Below, piece by piece: positions 41,545-52,171 of a DNA stretch of 64,000 bases. Within the stretch, counting starts at the first letter, position 1; the number at the start of each line of letters is the position of its first letter. A model generated the notes under the pieces. That model ran no database searches, had not been told where the DNA came from, and saw nothing but the letters and a program-made list of their open reading frames with translations. Source of the stretch: an uncultured Muribaculaceae bacterium. Lineage in GTDB: Bacteria; Bacteroidota; Bacteroidia; Bacteroidales; Muribaculaceae. A program made the translations under genes and the position numbers. The stretch covers positions 32,338 to 96,337 of the forward strand of contig CAJUOC010000006.1 in assembly GCA_910587925.1 (NCBI GenBank), written 5' to 3'.

Positions 41545-43077
41545 ATGAAAAAGCAGACAATCTGGATATTGACCATACTGATGGCCTTCACATTCTTAGG
41601 CCTTCTGTTTATTCAGATATTCTATATGAAGAATATCGTGGGCATCCGTCACGAGCAATTCTCGCAGGGAGTGCGCCAGGCGCTGGTGGCCGTTGCCATC
41701 AGGCTTGAGCAAGACGAGGCGCGCCATTTCCTTGAGGATGAGGTGAGTGAGATTGAGTCGCAGTCGATTTACACTCAGCGCCTCGGGGCGACTCTCCCCA
41801 TGCAGGAGGGTATCAAGTACACCTTCACCACCACTACCGGCCTCGAGGCCGACGTCACCATCAAGGGAAAGCCCTCGGAAATCACCCGCTTCCAGGCCGA
41901 CGGCTCGGCCATGAGCAAGCACTTCCGCTCGATGCAAGACGTGTACCGCAATCATTACCTGTATCAGAAAGGCGTCATCGACGATGTGATACTCAATATC
42001 ATCACCACCGCATCGACCCGCCCCATCACCGACCGCGCAGACTCCACTGTGGTGCGCCGCTATCTCACACAGCAGCTCGACACACTCGGCCTCGACATGC
42101 CGTTTGAGTTTGCAGTGCTCAACCACGCCGGCATCATACAGTACCGCTCGGCAGGCTACGAGGCCGACCGCGCCGGCGCCGACAATACTTTCGTGCAGAC
42201 ACTGTTTCCGCGCGACCCTGCCGGCCGGCTGCATTTCCTCAAGGTATATTTCCCCACGCGCCAGGACTTCATCTTCCGCTCCATATCGTTTATGGTACCG
42301 GCCCTGGCTTTCACGCTCATATTGCTGATAGTCTTTGTATTCACCATCATCGTGGCCTTCCGTCAGAAAAAGCTCACGGAGATGAAAAATGATTTCATCA
42401 ACAATATGACCCACGAGTTCAAGACACCCATATCGTCGATATCGCTGGCCGCGCAGATGCTCAGCGACCCGGCCGTGCGCAAGTCGCCCGCCATGCTGCA
42501 ACAGACAGCCACGGTCATCACCGACGAGACCAAGCGCCTGCGGTTTCAGGTGGAGAAGGTGCTCCAGATGTCGCTTTTCGACCGCCAGCGCGCCACGCTC
42601 AAGCTCGATGAAATCGACGCCAACCTCACCGTGTACAATATCGTAAACACATTCAAGCTCAAGGTGGAGAAGTACGGCGGCAGCATCACGGCCAATCTCG
42701 ATGCCCTCAACGGGCTGGTGGTGGTCGACGAGATGCACTTTACCAACGTAATCTTCAACCTGCTCGACAATGCCGTAAAATACCGCTCGGAGGAGCGCCC
42801 GCTGCACATCACCGTATCGTCGCGCGATCTGCCCGGCGAGCGGCTCGAGATATCCATCGCCGACAATGGTATCGGCATACGCCGCGAAGACCTCAAGAAG
42901 ATTTTCGATAAATTCTACCGGGTCAACACCGGCAACCGCCACGACGTAAAGGGTTTTGGCCTCGGCCTGGCCTATGTCAAGAAGATGGTCGGCGAGCTTG
43001 GCGGCTCCATCACCGCCGAGAGCGAATACAATCACGGAACAAAATTCATAATCATATTACCCCTATCCAAAAACTGA
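41545..43077 (+). CDS. rprX: Sensor histidine kinase (RprX-like)
   Basis: A 510-residue membrane kinase. Membrane segments are near residues 7-27 and 248-272 (VPALAFTLILLIVFVFTIIV), with a periplasmic sensor of about 220 residues between. The phospho-accepting histidine is in NNMTHEFKTPISSISLAAQM (about 293). The ATPase lid region has NVIFNLLDNAVKYRSEE, DNGIGIRREDLKKIFDKFYR and GFGLGLAYVKKMVGELGG. It pairs with the response regulator 5 bp downstream. The layout matches RprX/RprY of Bacteroides; the stimulus is not evident. Confidence 0.92.
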   Translation: MKKQTIWILTILMAFTFLGLLFIQIFYMKNIVGIRHEQFSQGVRQALVAVAIRLEQDEARHFLEDEVSEIESQSIYTQRLGATLPMQEGIKYTFTTTTGLEADVTIKGKPSEITRFQADGSAMSKHFRSMQDVYRNHYLYQKGVIDDVILNIITTASTRPITDRADSTVVRRYLTQQLDTLGLDMPFEFAVLNHAGIIQYRSAGYEADRAGADNTFVQTLFPRDPAGRLHFLKVYFPTRQDFIFRSISFMVPALAFTLILLIVFVFTIIVAFRQKKLTEMKNDFINNMTHEFKTPISSISLAAQMLSDPAVRKSPAMLQQTATVITDETKRLRFQVEKVLQMSLFDRQRATLKLDEIDANLTVYNIVNTFKLKVEKYGGSITANLDALNGLVVVDEMHFTNVIFNLLDNAVKYRSEERPLHITVSSRDLPGERLEISIADNGIGIRREDLKKIFDKFYRVNTGNRHDVKGFGLGLAYVKKMVGELGGSITAESEYNHGTKFIIILPLSKN

Positions 43078-43082
43078 AAGTC

Positions 43083-43790
43083 ATGGAAGAACGAATGAAA
43101 ATACTGCTGTGCGAGGACGATGAGAACCTCGGCATGCTCCTCCGGGAATACCTCCAGGCCAAGGGATTCAACGCCGACCTCTATGCCGACGGCGAGAGCG
43201 GCTACAAGGCTTTTCTCAAGGGCAAGTACGACATATGCGTCCTCGACGTTATGATGCCCAAAAAGGACGGCTTCGCCGTGGCCCAGGAGATACGTGCGGT
43301 CAATTCCGAAGTGCCCATCATATTCCTCACCGCCAAGTCGCTCAAGGAAGACATCTTTGAGGGATTCAAACTCGGTGCCGACGATTATATCACCAAACCT
43401 TTCTCAATGGAAGAGCTCGTGCTGCGCATCGAGGCCATCCTGCGCCGCGTCAAGGGCAAGAAGGGCAAGGAGGTCACCATGTATAAAATCGGCCGCTTCA
43501 CCTTCGACACCCAGAAGCAGACGCTCATGCTCGACGACAAAGTCACCAAGCTCACCACCAAGGAGAGCGAGCTGCTAAGCCTGCTCTGCGCCCACGTCAA
43601 CCAGATACTCGAGCGCAACTACGCCCTCAAGACCATCTGGATCGACGACAATTACTTCAATGCCCGCTCGATGGACGTGTATATCACCAAGCTGCGCAAG
43701 CATCTCAAGGACGATCCGTCGATTGAGATCATCAACATCCACGGCAAGGGATACAAGCTCATCGCTCCCGAGGCCGAGCCGGCCCAGTAA
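43083..43790 (+). CDS. rprY: Response regulator, OmpR family (RprY-like)
   Basis: A 235-residue regulator. The receiver domain (about 5-120) has acidic residues in LLCEDDENLGMLLREYLQAK, the phospho-accepting aspartate in CVLDVMMPKKDGFAVAQEIR (about 57) and the conserved lysine in DDYITKPFSMEELVLRIEAI. A winged-helix DNA-binding domain (about 137-232) ends SMDVYITKLRKHLKDDPSIE. It would be phosphorylated by the adjacent kinase. A perfect 32-bp palindrome lies 26 bp after its stop. Confidence 0.94.
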   Translation: MEERMKILLCEDDENLGMLLREYLQAKGFNADLYADGESGYKAFLKGKYDICVLDVMMPKKDGFAVAQEIRAVNSEVPIIFLTAKSLKEDIFEGFKLGADDYITKPFSMEELVLRIEAILRRVKGKKGKEVTMYKIGRFTFDTQKQTLMLDDKVTKLTTKESELLSLLCAHVNQILERNYALKTIWIDDNYFNARSMDVYITKLRKHLKDDPSIEIINIHGKGYKLIAPEAEPAQ

Positions 43791-43815
43791 GGCGCCCCAC
43801 CCCCGCAGCCACTAC

Positions 43816-43847
43816 CGCGCCGGCCGGCAATATTGCCGGCCGGCGCG
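43816..43847. repeat. Perfect 32-bp palindrome after rprY
   Basis: The 16 bases CGCGCCGGCCGGCAAT are followed at once by their exact reverse complement, with no spacer. The RNA could form a long GC-rich hairpin, but no T run follows, so it is not a classical intrinsic terminator. It may act as a 3' stabiliser, a pause or attenuation element, or a protein-binding site. Confidence 0.85.
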
Positions 43848-43905
43848 CCGTCTGTGCAAACCCGCGACGGATGCCGGGTGTTATATTTTTATAAAGACCT
43901 GACTT

Positions 43906-44514
43906 ATGAAAGACCTCGACACATCTCTCTTTTTCCGTATCGCCGCTCCCGACCGCACGGTACGCGAGGGCGACCTGCTGGTGGCGCAGCCGTTTCTGAG
44001 CGAGTCTTACTTTCGCCACGCCGTGATCACGCTCATCGACTACTCGCCGCGCGGCGGTGCCACCGGAGTAGTGCTCAACAAAAGCGTCGACTACCGCCTG
44101 GCCGACGTGCTCGACGGCGTCGACCCCGAGGTCGATGTCGAGGTGTATTGCGGCGGCCCGCTGAGCCAGGACAGGCTATATTTCATCCATACCCTGGGCG
44201 ACTCCATCATACCCGGCGCGCGGCTCTATACACCGGGGCTGTGGGTCGGAGGCGACTTCGACACGGCCATCGAGTATGTCAATGCCGGCTATCCTGCCGA
44301 GGGCATGATACGCTTCTTTGTGGGATACAGCGGCTGGGACGCCGGGCAGCTGGAGTCGGAGCTTGAGGAGGATACATGGGCTGTCATGCATCAGGGACGG
44401 CATCAGGGGCTTATAGCGCTCTCGGGCGACGCCTGCTGGCACGAGGCTGTGCGCGGCCTCGGCCCCGACTACCGCTCCTGGAGGCTTGTCCCCGACAACC
44501 TGCACTCCAACTGA
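43906..44514 (+). CDS. YqgE/AlgH family protein (UPF0301)
   Basis: A 202-residue soluble protein. Family blocks are GDLLVAQPFLSESYFRHAVI, LIDYSPRGGATGVVLNKSVD, VYCGGPLSQDRLYFIHTLGD and FFVGYSGWDAGQLESELEED. The role of the family is not settled; the name AlgH comes from alginate regulation in Pseudomonas. TATATTTTTA about 20-30 bp upstream is only an approximate -7 box. lon follows 55 bp downstream from its own promoter. Confidence 0.9.
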   Translation: MKDLDTSLFFRIAAPDRTVREGDLLVAQPFLSESYFRHAVITLIDYSPRGGATGVVLNKSVDYRLADVLDGVDPEVDVEVYCGGPLSQDRLYFIHTLGDSIIPGARLYTPGLWVGGDFDTAIEYVNAGYPAEGMIRFFVGYSGWDAGQLESELEEDTWAVMHQGRHQGLIALSGDACWHEAVRGLGPDYRSWRLVPDNLHSN

Positions 44515-44544
44515 CCCCGCTGCTGTAGTTTGGCATAATTTTTG

Positions 44545-44553
44545 TACCTTTGC
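44545..44553 (+). promoter_or_regulatory. -7 box of lon
   Basis: A perfect TACCTTTGC lies 17 bp before the lon ATG. The -33 region is poor (GCTG 19 bp upstream; a TTTG lies only 12 bp upstream). No heat-shock type inverted repeat is apparent. Confidence 0.5.
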
Positions 44554-44569
44554 ACTCTAAAACTGTGCA

Positions 44570-46984
44570 ATGAGTAAAGAAAACGCAATAGAGCAGCAGG
44601 AAGTCCCCATGGGACAGATTGAGATTGATACCTCGAAATACGGCCGTGAGCCCGACTGGGACGACCTGCCTGTGCTCCCTACACGCAATCTGGTGATGTT
44701 TCCCGGTGTGACTGTGCCGCTCAGCATCGGCCGCGAAGGCTCGCTGAAGCTGGCCGAGCGCGCCGCCGAGACCTGCACACCCATCGCAGTGATATGCCAG
44801 ACCGACGCCGGCGATAACAATCCCAATATGCGCGGTCTATATAAATATGGTGTGGTGGCCGATGTATTCAAGGTACTTCAGCTGCCCGACGAGACCCACA
44901 CCGCCCTGCTGCGCGCCCGCTCGCGGTTTCGCGTGCTCGGCAAAGGCGTGCGCGCCGCCGAGTCGCCCACGGGGCTGTCGGTGCGCGCCGTGGCTGTCGA
45001 CGATGTGGCCTTTGCCGACGCCGAGCGTTTCGGCGCCATAGTCGACGAGTGCATCAACAAGTCGGCGGAGATTATCGAGGAGGCCACGCATATGTCAAAG
45101 GAGTTTACGGGCATGGCCCGCAGCCTGCGCAGCGATGTGGAGCGACTGCACTATGTGGCGACCAATGCGCCGGTGGAGACGTCGGTCAAGCAGGCGCTGC
45201 TCGCCCAGAGCGACCTTACCCGCCGCGCCGAGATGCTGCTGGCGGCTCTGATGGTGGAGCACCGCAAGGCGGAGCTGCGCCATGAGATTATCGTCAAGGC
45301 CTCCGACCGCATGAAAGACAATCAGCGCACCGCATATCTCCAGCAGCAGCTCGACACCATCCGCGAGGAGCTGTATGGCGAGGACGCTCCCGACACCGAC
45401 AATGACATTTCGGAGCTGACCGCGCGCGCGGGCAAGACGGAGTTTACGGCCGCCGCCCGCAAGGCATTTGACAAGGAGCTGGCCAAGCTGCGCCGGCTCA
45501 ATCCGCAGTCGCCCGACTATGCCGTGCAATACAGCTATCTGGAGACTCTGCTCGATCTGCCCTGGGGGATACACACCCAGCAGCTCCCGTCGCTTGCCGA
45601 GGCACGCAGCATACTTGAAGCTGACCACTATGGGCTCGAGAAGGTCAAGGAGCGCATACTGGAGCAGATTGCCGTGTATTTCAGCGGCGACGCTCCGCGC
45701 TCGCCCATCCTCTGCCTGGTGGGCCCTCCGGGCGTGGGCAAGACCTCGCTCGGCCGCTCGATAGCCCGGGCGGTGGGCCGCTCATACCAGCGTGTGTCGC
45801 TGGGAGGTGTGCACGACGAGGCCGAGGTGCGTGGCCACAGGCGCACGTATGTTGGCGCCATGCCCGGCCGCATCATCAAAGCCCTGCGCTCGGCTGCGAC
45901 CGCCGACCCCGTGATGGTGCTCGACGAAATTGACAAGCTCGGCGCCGACCACCGCGGCGACCCGTCGGATGCCATGCTTGAGGTACTCGATCCCGAGCAG
46001 AATCAGGCTTTTCACGACAATTACATCGATATTGACTTCGACCTGAGCCGGGTGATGTTTGTCGCTACGGCCAATAATCTCTCCACCGTGCCCCCGGCCC
46101 TGCTCGACCGCATGGAGATAGTGGAGCTCTCGGGATACCTGCTCGAGGAGAAGATGGAGATTGCCCGGCATCATCTGATACCGCGGGTACTTGCCGACAA
46201 CTGCCTGTCGGCCGATGAGTATGTGCTCGGCGACGACACTCTGGCCGCCATCATCGAGCGATATACATCGGAGAGCGGAGTGCGCCGCCTTGAGAAAGTG
46301 CTCGCCGCGCTCGCCCGCAAGATTCTGCTGGCGCGCCTTGAGGGGCGGCCGGTGGAGATGCCGCTCCGCCCCGAGGGCCTGGAGCCGCTGCTCGGTCTGG
46401 CGCCATATGTCAAGGACAAGACCGACGACGGCCTGCCCGGCGTGGTGACCGGCCTGGCGTGGACGAGCGTAGGAGGCGAGATTATGCTCGCCGAGGCATC
46501 GCTCTCGCGCGGCAAGGGCGAGAAACTCACCGTCACGGGTAATCTCGGCGATGTGATGAAAGAGTCGGCCACCATTGCATACCAGTGGGTACGCGCCCAT
46601 GCCGAGTCGCTGGGTATCGCTGCCGCCGACTTTGAAGACCGTCACCTGCATATCCACTTCCCCGAGGGAGCCATACCCAAAGACGGCCCGTCGGCGGGCA
46701 TCACCATCGCCACAGCCATCGCGTCGGCGTTCACGGGTCGCGCCGTGCGCCCCAGGCTGGCTATGACGGGCGAGATTACCCTGCGCGGCCGTGTATTGCC
46801 TGTGGGTGGTGTCAAGGAGAAGATACTCGCGGCCAAGCGCGCCGGCGTCACCGACATCATACTGAGCAGCGACAATCGCCGCGATATCGCCCAAATCCCC
46901 GAGCGATATCTCGACGGGATGGAGTTTCATTACGTCGACACAGTGTCGCAGGTAGTGGAGATAGCTATCCCGGCCACCTGCTGA
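44570..46984 (+). CDS. lon: ATP-dependent protease Lon
   Basis: An 804-residue hexameric protease that removes damaged and some regulatory proteins. The N-terminal substrate domain spans about 40-250 (DDLPVLPTRNLVMFPGVTVP). The AAA+ module has Walker A GPPGVGKTSLGRSIARAVG (about 385-403) and Walker B VMVLDEIDKLG. The protease domain has the catalytic serine in PKDGPSAGITIATAI and the lysine in PVGGVKEKILAAKRAG. Length and domain order are standard. It ends at a strong bidirectional terminator. Confidence 0.97.
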   Translation: MSKENAIEQQEVPMGQIEIDTSKYGREPDWDDLPVLPTRNLVMFPGVTVPLSIGREGSLKLAERAAETCTPIAVICQTDAGDNNPNMRGLYKYGVVADVFKVLQLPDETHTALLRARSRFRVLGKGVRAAESPTGLSVRAVAVDDVAFADAERFGAIVDECINKSAEIIEEATHMSKEFTGMARSLRSDVERLHYVATNAPVETSVKQALLAQSDLTRRAEMLLAALMVEHRKAELRHEIIVKASDRMKDNQRTAYLQQQLDTIREELYGEDAPDTDNDISELTARAGKTEFTAAARKAFDKELAKLRRLNPQSPDYAVQYSYLETLLDLPWGIHTQQLPSLAEARSILEADHYGLEKVKERILEQIAVYFSGDAPRSPILCLVGPPGVGKTSLGRSIARAVGRSYQRVSLGGVHDEAEVRGHRRTYVGAMPGRIIKALRSAATADPVMVLDEIDKLGADHRGDPSDAMLEVLDPEQNQAFHDNYIDIDFDLSRVMFVATANNLSTVPPALLDRMEIVELSGYLLEEKMEIARHHLIPRVLADNCLSADEYVLGDDTLAAIIERYTSESGVRRLEKVLAALARKILLARLEGRPVEMPLRPEGLEPLLGLAPYVKDKTDDGLPGVVTGLAWTSVGGEIMLAEASLSRGKGEKLTVTGNLGDVMKESATIAYQWVRAHAESLGIAAADFEDRHLHIHFPEGAIPKDGPSAGITIATAIASAFTGRAVRPRLAMTGEITLRGRVLPVGGVKEKILAAKRAGVTDIILSSDNRRDIAQIPERYLDGMEFHYVDTVSQVVEIAIPATC

Positions 46985-47004
46985 TATATTTGTCTTATAG
47001 ATAT

Positions 47005-47046
47005 ACAATCGCCCCCGGCGACCGCTCGGTCGCCGGGGGCGATTGT
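47005..47046. terminator. Strong hairpin between lon and nhaA
   Basis: A perfect 19-bp stem (47005-47023 with 47028-47046) with a 4-nt loop, flanked by ACAATC / GATTGT. It serves both convergent genes. The T run is weak (TTGTATTC). Confidence 0.85.
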
Positions 47047-47062
47047 ATTCATATGGCAGTCA

Positions 47063-48469
47063 TCAGTCAGGCTCGACCGCATCGGGAGCCACGCCGTGTG
47101 GCAGCGTGTAGTGGAGCCATACAAAGCCGAGGATACCCGACAGCAGCGAGCCCAGCACGATACCGAGCTTGGCATGGTCGAGCAGGGCAAGCTGATGCGC
47201 GTCGCCGCCGCCAAACGACAGTGTGGCGATGAAGAGCGACACCGTAAATCCGATACCGCCGAGCATGGCGATGGAGGCCATCATATGCCAATTGCTGTGC
47301 GCCGGCATCGGTGCCCAGCCGAGCTTCACGGTAAGCCACGAGAAGCTGAAGATACCGAGGAACTTACCCAGCACAAGGCCGCACATCACAGCCAGCGATA
47401 TACCCTCGACAGCCGACAGCGGGTCGGTATCGAGCAGGAAGATTCCGGCGTTGGCAAAGGCAAACACGGGCACGATGAAGTAGTTGACAAAAGGATGCAG
47501 CGAGTCTTCAAGTTCCTGCAGCGGGGAGATTACCTTATCGGAGGCATGCTCGACTTCCTTGAGCCAGTTGAGCTGGTCTTTGCTCAGGATGGTGCGGCGG
47601 GTGAGCACCTCCTCGTCTTCCTGGCGGAAGTGCGACATGGCGTTGCGTATCATCTTGATATAGCGGCGTGGCTCAAAGACGGGCTTGGCCGGCACGCAGA
47701 ATGCCACCAGCACACCGGCGATAGTGGGGTGGATGCCGGAGTTGAGAAACATAAACCACACCGCGCCCCCGACGCCGAGATAAAACACCTTGCTCTGCAT
47801 GCGCATGGCCTGGCCGAGCATAAGTACCAGCAGCCCGAAAAGTCCCAGCGCGAGCATGTTTATCTCGATATGCGTCGAGTAGAAAGCGGCGATCACGATG
47901 ATGCCGCCGATATCGTCGACCACGGCCAGAGTGGTGAGAAATATTTTGAGCGACAGAGGCACCCGACGCCCGAGCATGGCGAGCACACCGAGCGAGAATG
48001 CGATATCGGTGGCCATCGGGATGGCGGCGCCGCCGGTGTAGTCGGTGCCGCGGCTCATGAGCCAGAATATCAATACCGGCACTGCCATACCGCCGACGGC
48101 GGCGACTATCGGCAGCAGAGCCTGTCGGAATGAGGCAAGCTCGCCCACGAGTATCTCGCGCTTGATTTCGAGGCCGATACTGAAAAAGAAGATAGCCATC
48201 AGCGCGTCGTTGATAAACGACAGCAGCGTCATCGGATGACCCGAGTGGCTGAAGAGGTTGAAGTCGCCTATCTGCAGGCGTACCTCCTGCTGCCAGAAGT
48301 CGAAGTAATAGCCGTTGATGGCCGGGATATTGGCCACCACGAGAGCCAGCACTGTGGCCGCTATGAGCACGTTACCACCGGATGCATGGCGACGGAGCGC
48401 CTGACGGGCGGCATAGAAGATGCCGGTAAATCCGGCCGTGTCATGTGAGATGTCGGGATAAAATTTCAT
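47063..48469 (-). CDS. nhaA: Na+/H+ antiporter NhaA
   Basis: A 468-residue inner-membrane antiporter that expels sodium in exchange for protons. About 12 membrane segments are visible. The ion-binding aspartates are in TTLAVVDDIGGIIVIAAFY, with other family blocks in INDALMAIFFFSIGLEIKRE and GGIGFTVSLFIATLSF. The start ATG 48469 gives the natural N-terminus KFYPDISHD; an upstream in-frame start is less likely. A soluble loop near 300-345 (HFRQEDEEVLTRRTILSKDQ) is longer than in E. coli, which is usual in Bacteroidetes. Confidence 0.95.
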   Translation of the reverse strand: MKFYPDISHDTAGFTGIFYAARQALRRHASGGNVLIAATVLALVVANIPAINGYYFDFWQQEVRLQIGDFNLFSHSGHPMTLLSFINDALMAIFFFSIGLEIKREILVGELASFRQALLPIVAAVGGMAVPVLIFWLMSRGTDYTGGAAIPMATDIAFSLGVLAMLGRRVPLSLKIFLTTLAVVDDIGGIIVIAAFYSTHIEINMLALGLFGLLVLMLGQAMRMQSKVFYLGVGGAVWFMFLNSGIHPTIAGVLVAFCVPAKPVFEPRRYIKMIRNAMSHFRQEDEEVLTRRTILSKDQLNWLKEVEHASDKVISPLQELEDSLHPFVNYFIVPVFAFANAGIFLLDTDPLSAVEGISLAVMCGLVLGKFLGIFSFSWLTVKLGWAPMPAHSNWHMMASIAMLGGIGFTVSLFIATLSFGGGDAHQLALLDHAKLGIVLGSLLSGILGFVWLHYTLPHGVAPDAVEPD

Positions 48470-48502
48470 ATCTAAAAGTGAAACGTACCTATTATGTAAC
48501 AA

Positions 48503-48528
48503 CCCCTCGAGCCGCACGGTTCGAGGGG
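48503..48528 (-). terminator. Hairpin terminator after lepA
   Basis: CCCCTCGA and TCGAGGGG arms (48503-48510 and 48521-48528) with an inner CCG/CGG pair form a stem just past the lepA stop. A short TTGTT follows on the minus strand. Confidence 0.7.
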
Positions 48529-48543
48529 ATTTATCATTGTATG

Positions 48544-50334
<1,791 letters not shown>

Positions 50335-50349
50335 TTCTGTAATTTCGCT

Positions 50350-50358
50350 ACAAAATTA
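50350..50358 (-). promoter_or_regulatory. -7 box of lepA
   Basis: TAATTTTGT on the minus strand (50358-50350) matches the -7 consensus. Only a run of T lies at the -33 position 20 bp upstream. The leader would be about 10-12 nt. Confidence 0.5.
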
Positions 50359-50407
50359 CGCATTTTTCCCGAAATATTAAAAAGGTGTGTCCTGCCGATA
50401 TTTTTTG

Positions 50408-50416
50408 TAACTTTGC
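50408..50416 (+). promoter_or_regulatory. -7 box of the DUF1599-DoxX-MATE operon
   Basis: TAACTTTGC (50408-50416) matches the consensus exactly. The ATG begins at 50421, 5 bp later, so the transcript is probably leaderless or nearly so. No clear -33 TTTG is seen. Confidence 0.55.
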
Positions 50417-50420
50417 ACTC

Positions 50421-50954
50421 ATGGATACAAACAAGCAATTTGACGAGGCCATCGCGGCCTGCCGCAGCATATTCGCCGCCAAGCTCGGCGACTACGGGCC
50501 TTCGTGGCGCATGATGCGTCCGCAGAGTGTCACCGACCAGATTTTCATCAAGGCCAAGCGCATACGCTCCATCGAGATAAAGGGCGTGGCTGCCGTGGCT
50601 GAGGGCATACTGCCCGAGTTCATGGCGATTGTAAACTACGGTATCATCGGTATCATACAGCTCAGCCTGGGCTTTTCCGACACCCACGATATCGACGCGG
50701 CCCGCGCCCTGGAGCTGTACGACCAGGTGGCCGAGGCGGCCGCCCGTCTCATGAAGGCCAAAAACCACGACTACGACGAGGCATGGCGCTCGATGCGCGT
50801 GCCCTCCTATACCGACTTCATACTCACTAAGGTGGTGCGTATAAAGGAGATTGAGGACAATGGCGGCGAGGTGCGCGTATCCGAGGGTATCGAGTCAAAT
50901 TACTTCGACATCATCGTCTATGCGGTATTCGGCGTGATAAAACTCACCGAGTGA
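50421..50954 (+). CDS. DUF1599 domain protein
   Basis: A 177-residue protein of the DUF1599 family, sometimes described as nucleotide-modification associated. It holds two similar halves: FAAKLGDYGPSWRMMRPQSV and DQIFIKAKRIRSIE in the first, MKAKNHDYDEAWRSMRVPSY and DFILTKVVRIKEIE in the second. This implies an internal duplication. The role is unknown. The ATG at 50421 is almost at the predicted transcription start. Its stop overlaps the DoxX gene start (GTGA). Confidence 0.83.
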   Translation: MDTNKQFDEAIAACRSIFAAKLGDYGPSWRMMRPQSVTDQIFIKAKRIRSIEIKGVAAVAEGILPEFMAIVNYGIIGIIQLSLGFSDTHDIDAARALELYDQVAEAAARLMKAKNHDYDEAWRSMRVPSYTDFILTKVVRIKEIEDNGGEVRVSEGIESNYFDIIVYAVFGVIKLTE

Positions 50955-52171
50955 GTCCCGCCGTCACCAAATCCGCCGTATGGGCGGCGCGCCTGGCCGT
51001 AGGCGCGGTGTTTATCCTGTCGGGGTGGTCCAAGTGTGTCGACCCCTGGGGTTTTGTATACAAGATTGAAGACTATCTGGCCGTGTGGGGTATCTTGGCT
51101 GCGGTGCCGCGCGAGTTCACGCTGGTGGGCTCGGTGGCGCTGTCGATGCTGGAGCTGTGCACCGGCCTGTCGCTTGCGCTGGGATGCCTGCGCCGCACGG
51201 CCGCGATAGCCGCCTGTGCCATCATGGCGGCCATGCTCCCGCTGTCGGTATACATATGGGTGGCCGACCCTGTGGCCGACTGCGGCTGCTTCGGCGACCT
51301 GCTGGTGATATCCAATGCCGCCACCATGGCCAAGAATATTGTGATAACGGCGCTGGCCGTGTTTCTCGCCTTTACAAATACACGTGTGGCTCCGGGCATA
51401 CGTCCCGCTCTGCAATGGATTATGCTGGCGGCGACCATCATCTACGGGCTGGCGCTGGCCGTCACCGGCTGGCACGTGCAACCGGTGGCCGACTTCCGCC
51501 CCTATCCGATTGGCAGCGAGGCGGTGGTGGCCGACAGCGCTGAAGACGGCGACGTGACATTTATTTATGAAAAAGACGGCGAGCGCCGGGAGTTTGCCCT
51601 CGATGCGCTGCCCGACTCCACCTGGACGTGGATTGGTCGCGCCGAGTCAGATGCCGCGGAGAGCTCGGCCGCCCTGGCGCTTTTCGACGAGGATGGATAC
51701 GATGTCACCTCCGATGTGCTCGGCTCAGCCGATGGCGACGTGCTGCTCATTACGGTGCCCGAGCCGGGTGTGGACTATCTCACCCGCGCCCGCTTTGCCA
51801 ACGAGCTGTACCGCTACGCCACCGACCATGGTATCGGGATGGTGGCGGCCGTCGCAGCCACCGACGACGGGCTGGAGCGCTGGCGGGCGCTGGCGCGGCC
51901 TCAATACCCGGTATATACGGCGAGCGACACTGCATTGAAGCAGCTCGTGAGAGGCACACAGGGATTTGTGTGGATACACGACGGCCGCATAGCCATCAAG
52001 CGCAACCTGGCCGGCATACGTCCAGACATACTGTCGGCCGGTACGATGCAGGATGAGCTGTGGAATGTCGCCGACGGTCGCCTCTGCATATGGCTCTCGG
52101 CCGCTCTCGCGGCAGTAATACTGCTGCTGTGGTCGCTCGGCCGTGTCTGCAATAATAAGAAATCAAAGTGA
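50951..52171 (+). CDS. DoxX/MauE-like membrane protein with long C-terminal domain
   Basis: A 406-residue membrane protein. The first 160 residues carry four membrane segments and the block RLAVGAVFILSGWSKCVDPW. The DCGCFGD motif between helices is typical of DoxX/MauE relatives linked to disulfide chemistry. The region after about 190 is soluble with a thioredoxin-like pattern but no CxxC, and a last membrane helix lies near 380-400. It starts at GTG (50951) within the DUF1599 stop and ends with a GTGA overlap on the MATE gene. The family is common next to DUF1599 in Bacteroidales; the substrate is unknown. Confidence 0.82.
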   Translation: MSPAVTKSAVWAARLAVGAVFILSGWSKCVDPWGFVYKIEDYLAVWGILAAVPREFTLVGSVALSMLELCTGLSLALGCLRRTAAIAACAIMAAMLPLSVYIWVADPVADCGCFGDLLVISNAATMAKNIVITALAVFLAFTNTRVAPGIRPALQWIMLAATIIYGLALAVTGWHVQPVADFRPYPIGSEAVVADSAEDGDVTFIYEKDGERREFALDALPDSTWTWIGRAESDAAESSAALALFDEDGYDVTSDVLGSADGDVLLITVPEPGVDYLTRARFANELYRYATDHGIGMVAAVAATDDGLERWRALARPQYPVYTASDTALKQLVRGTQGFVWIHDGRIAIKRNLAGIRPDILSAGTMQDELWNVADGRLCIWLSAALAAVILLLWSLGRVCNNKKSK

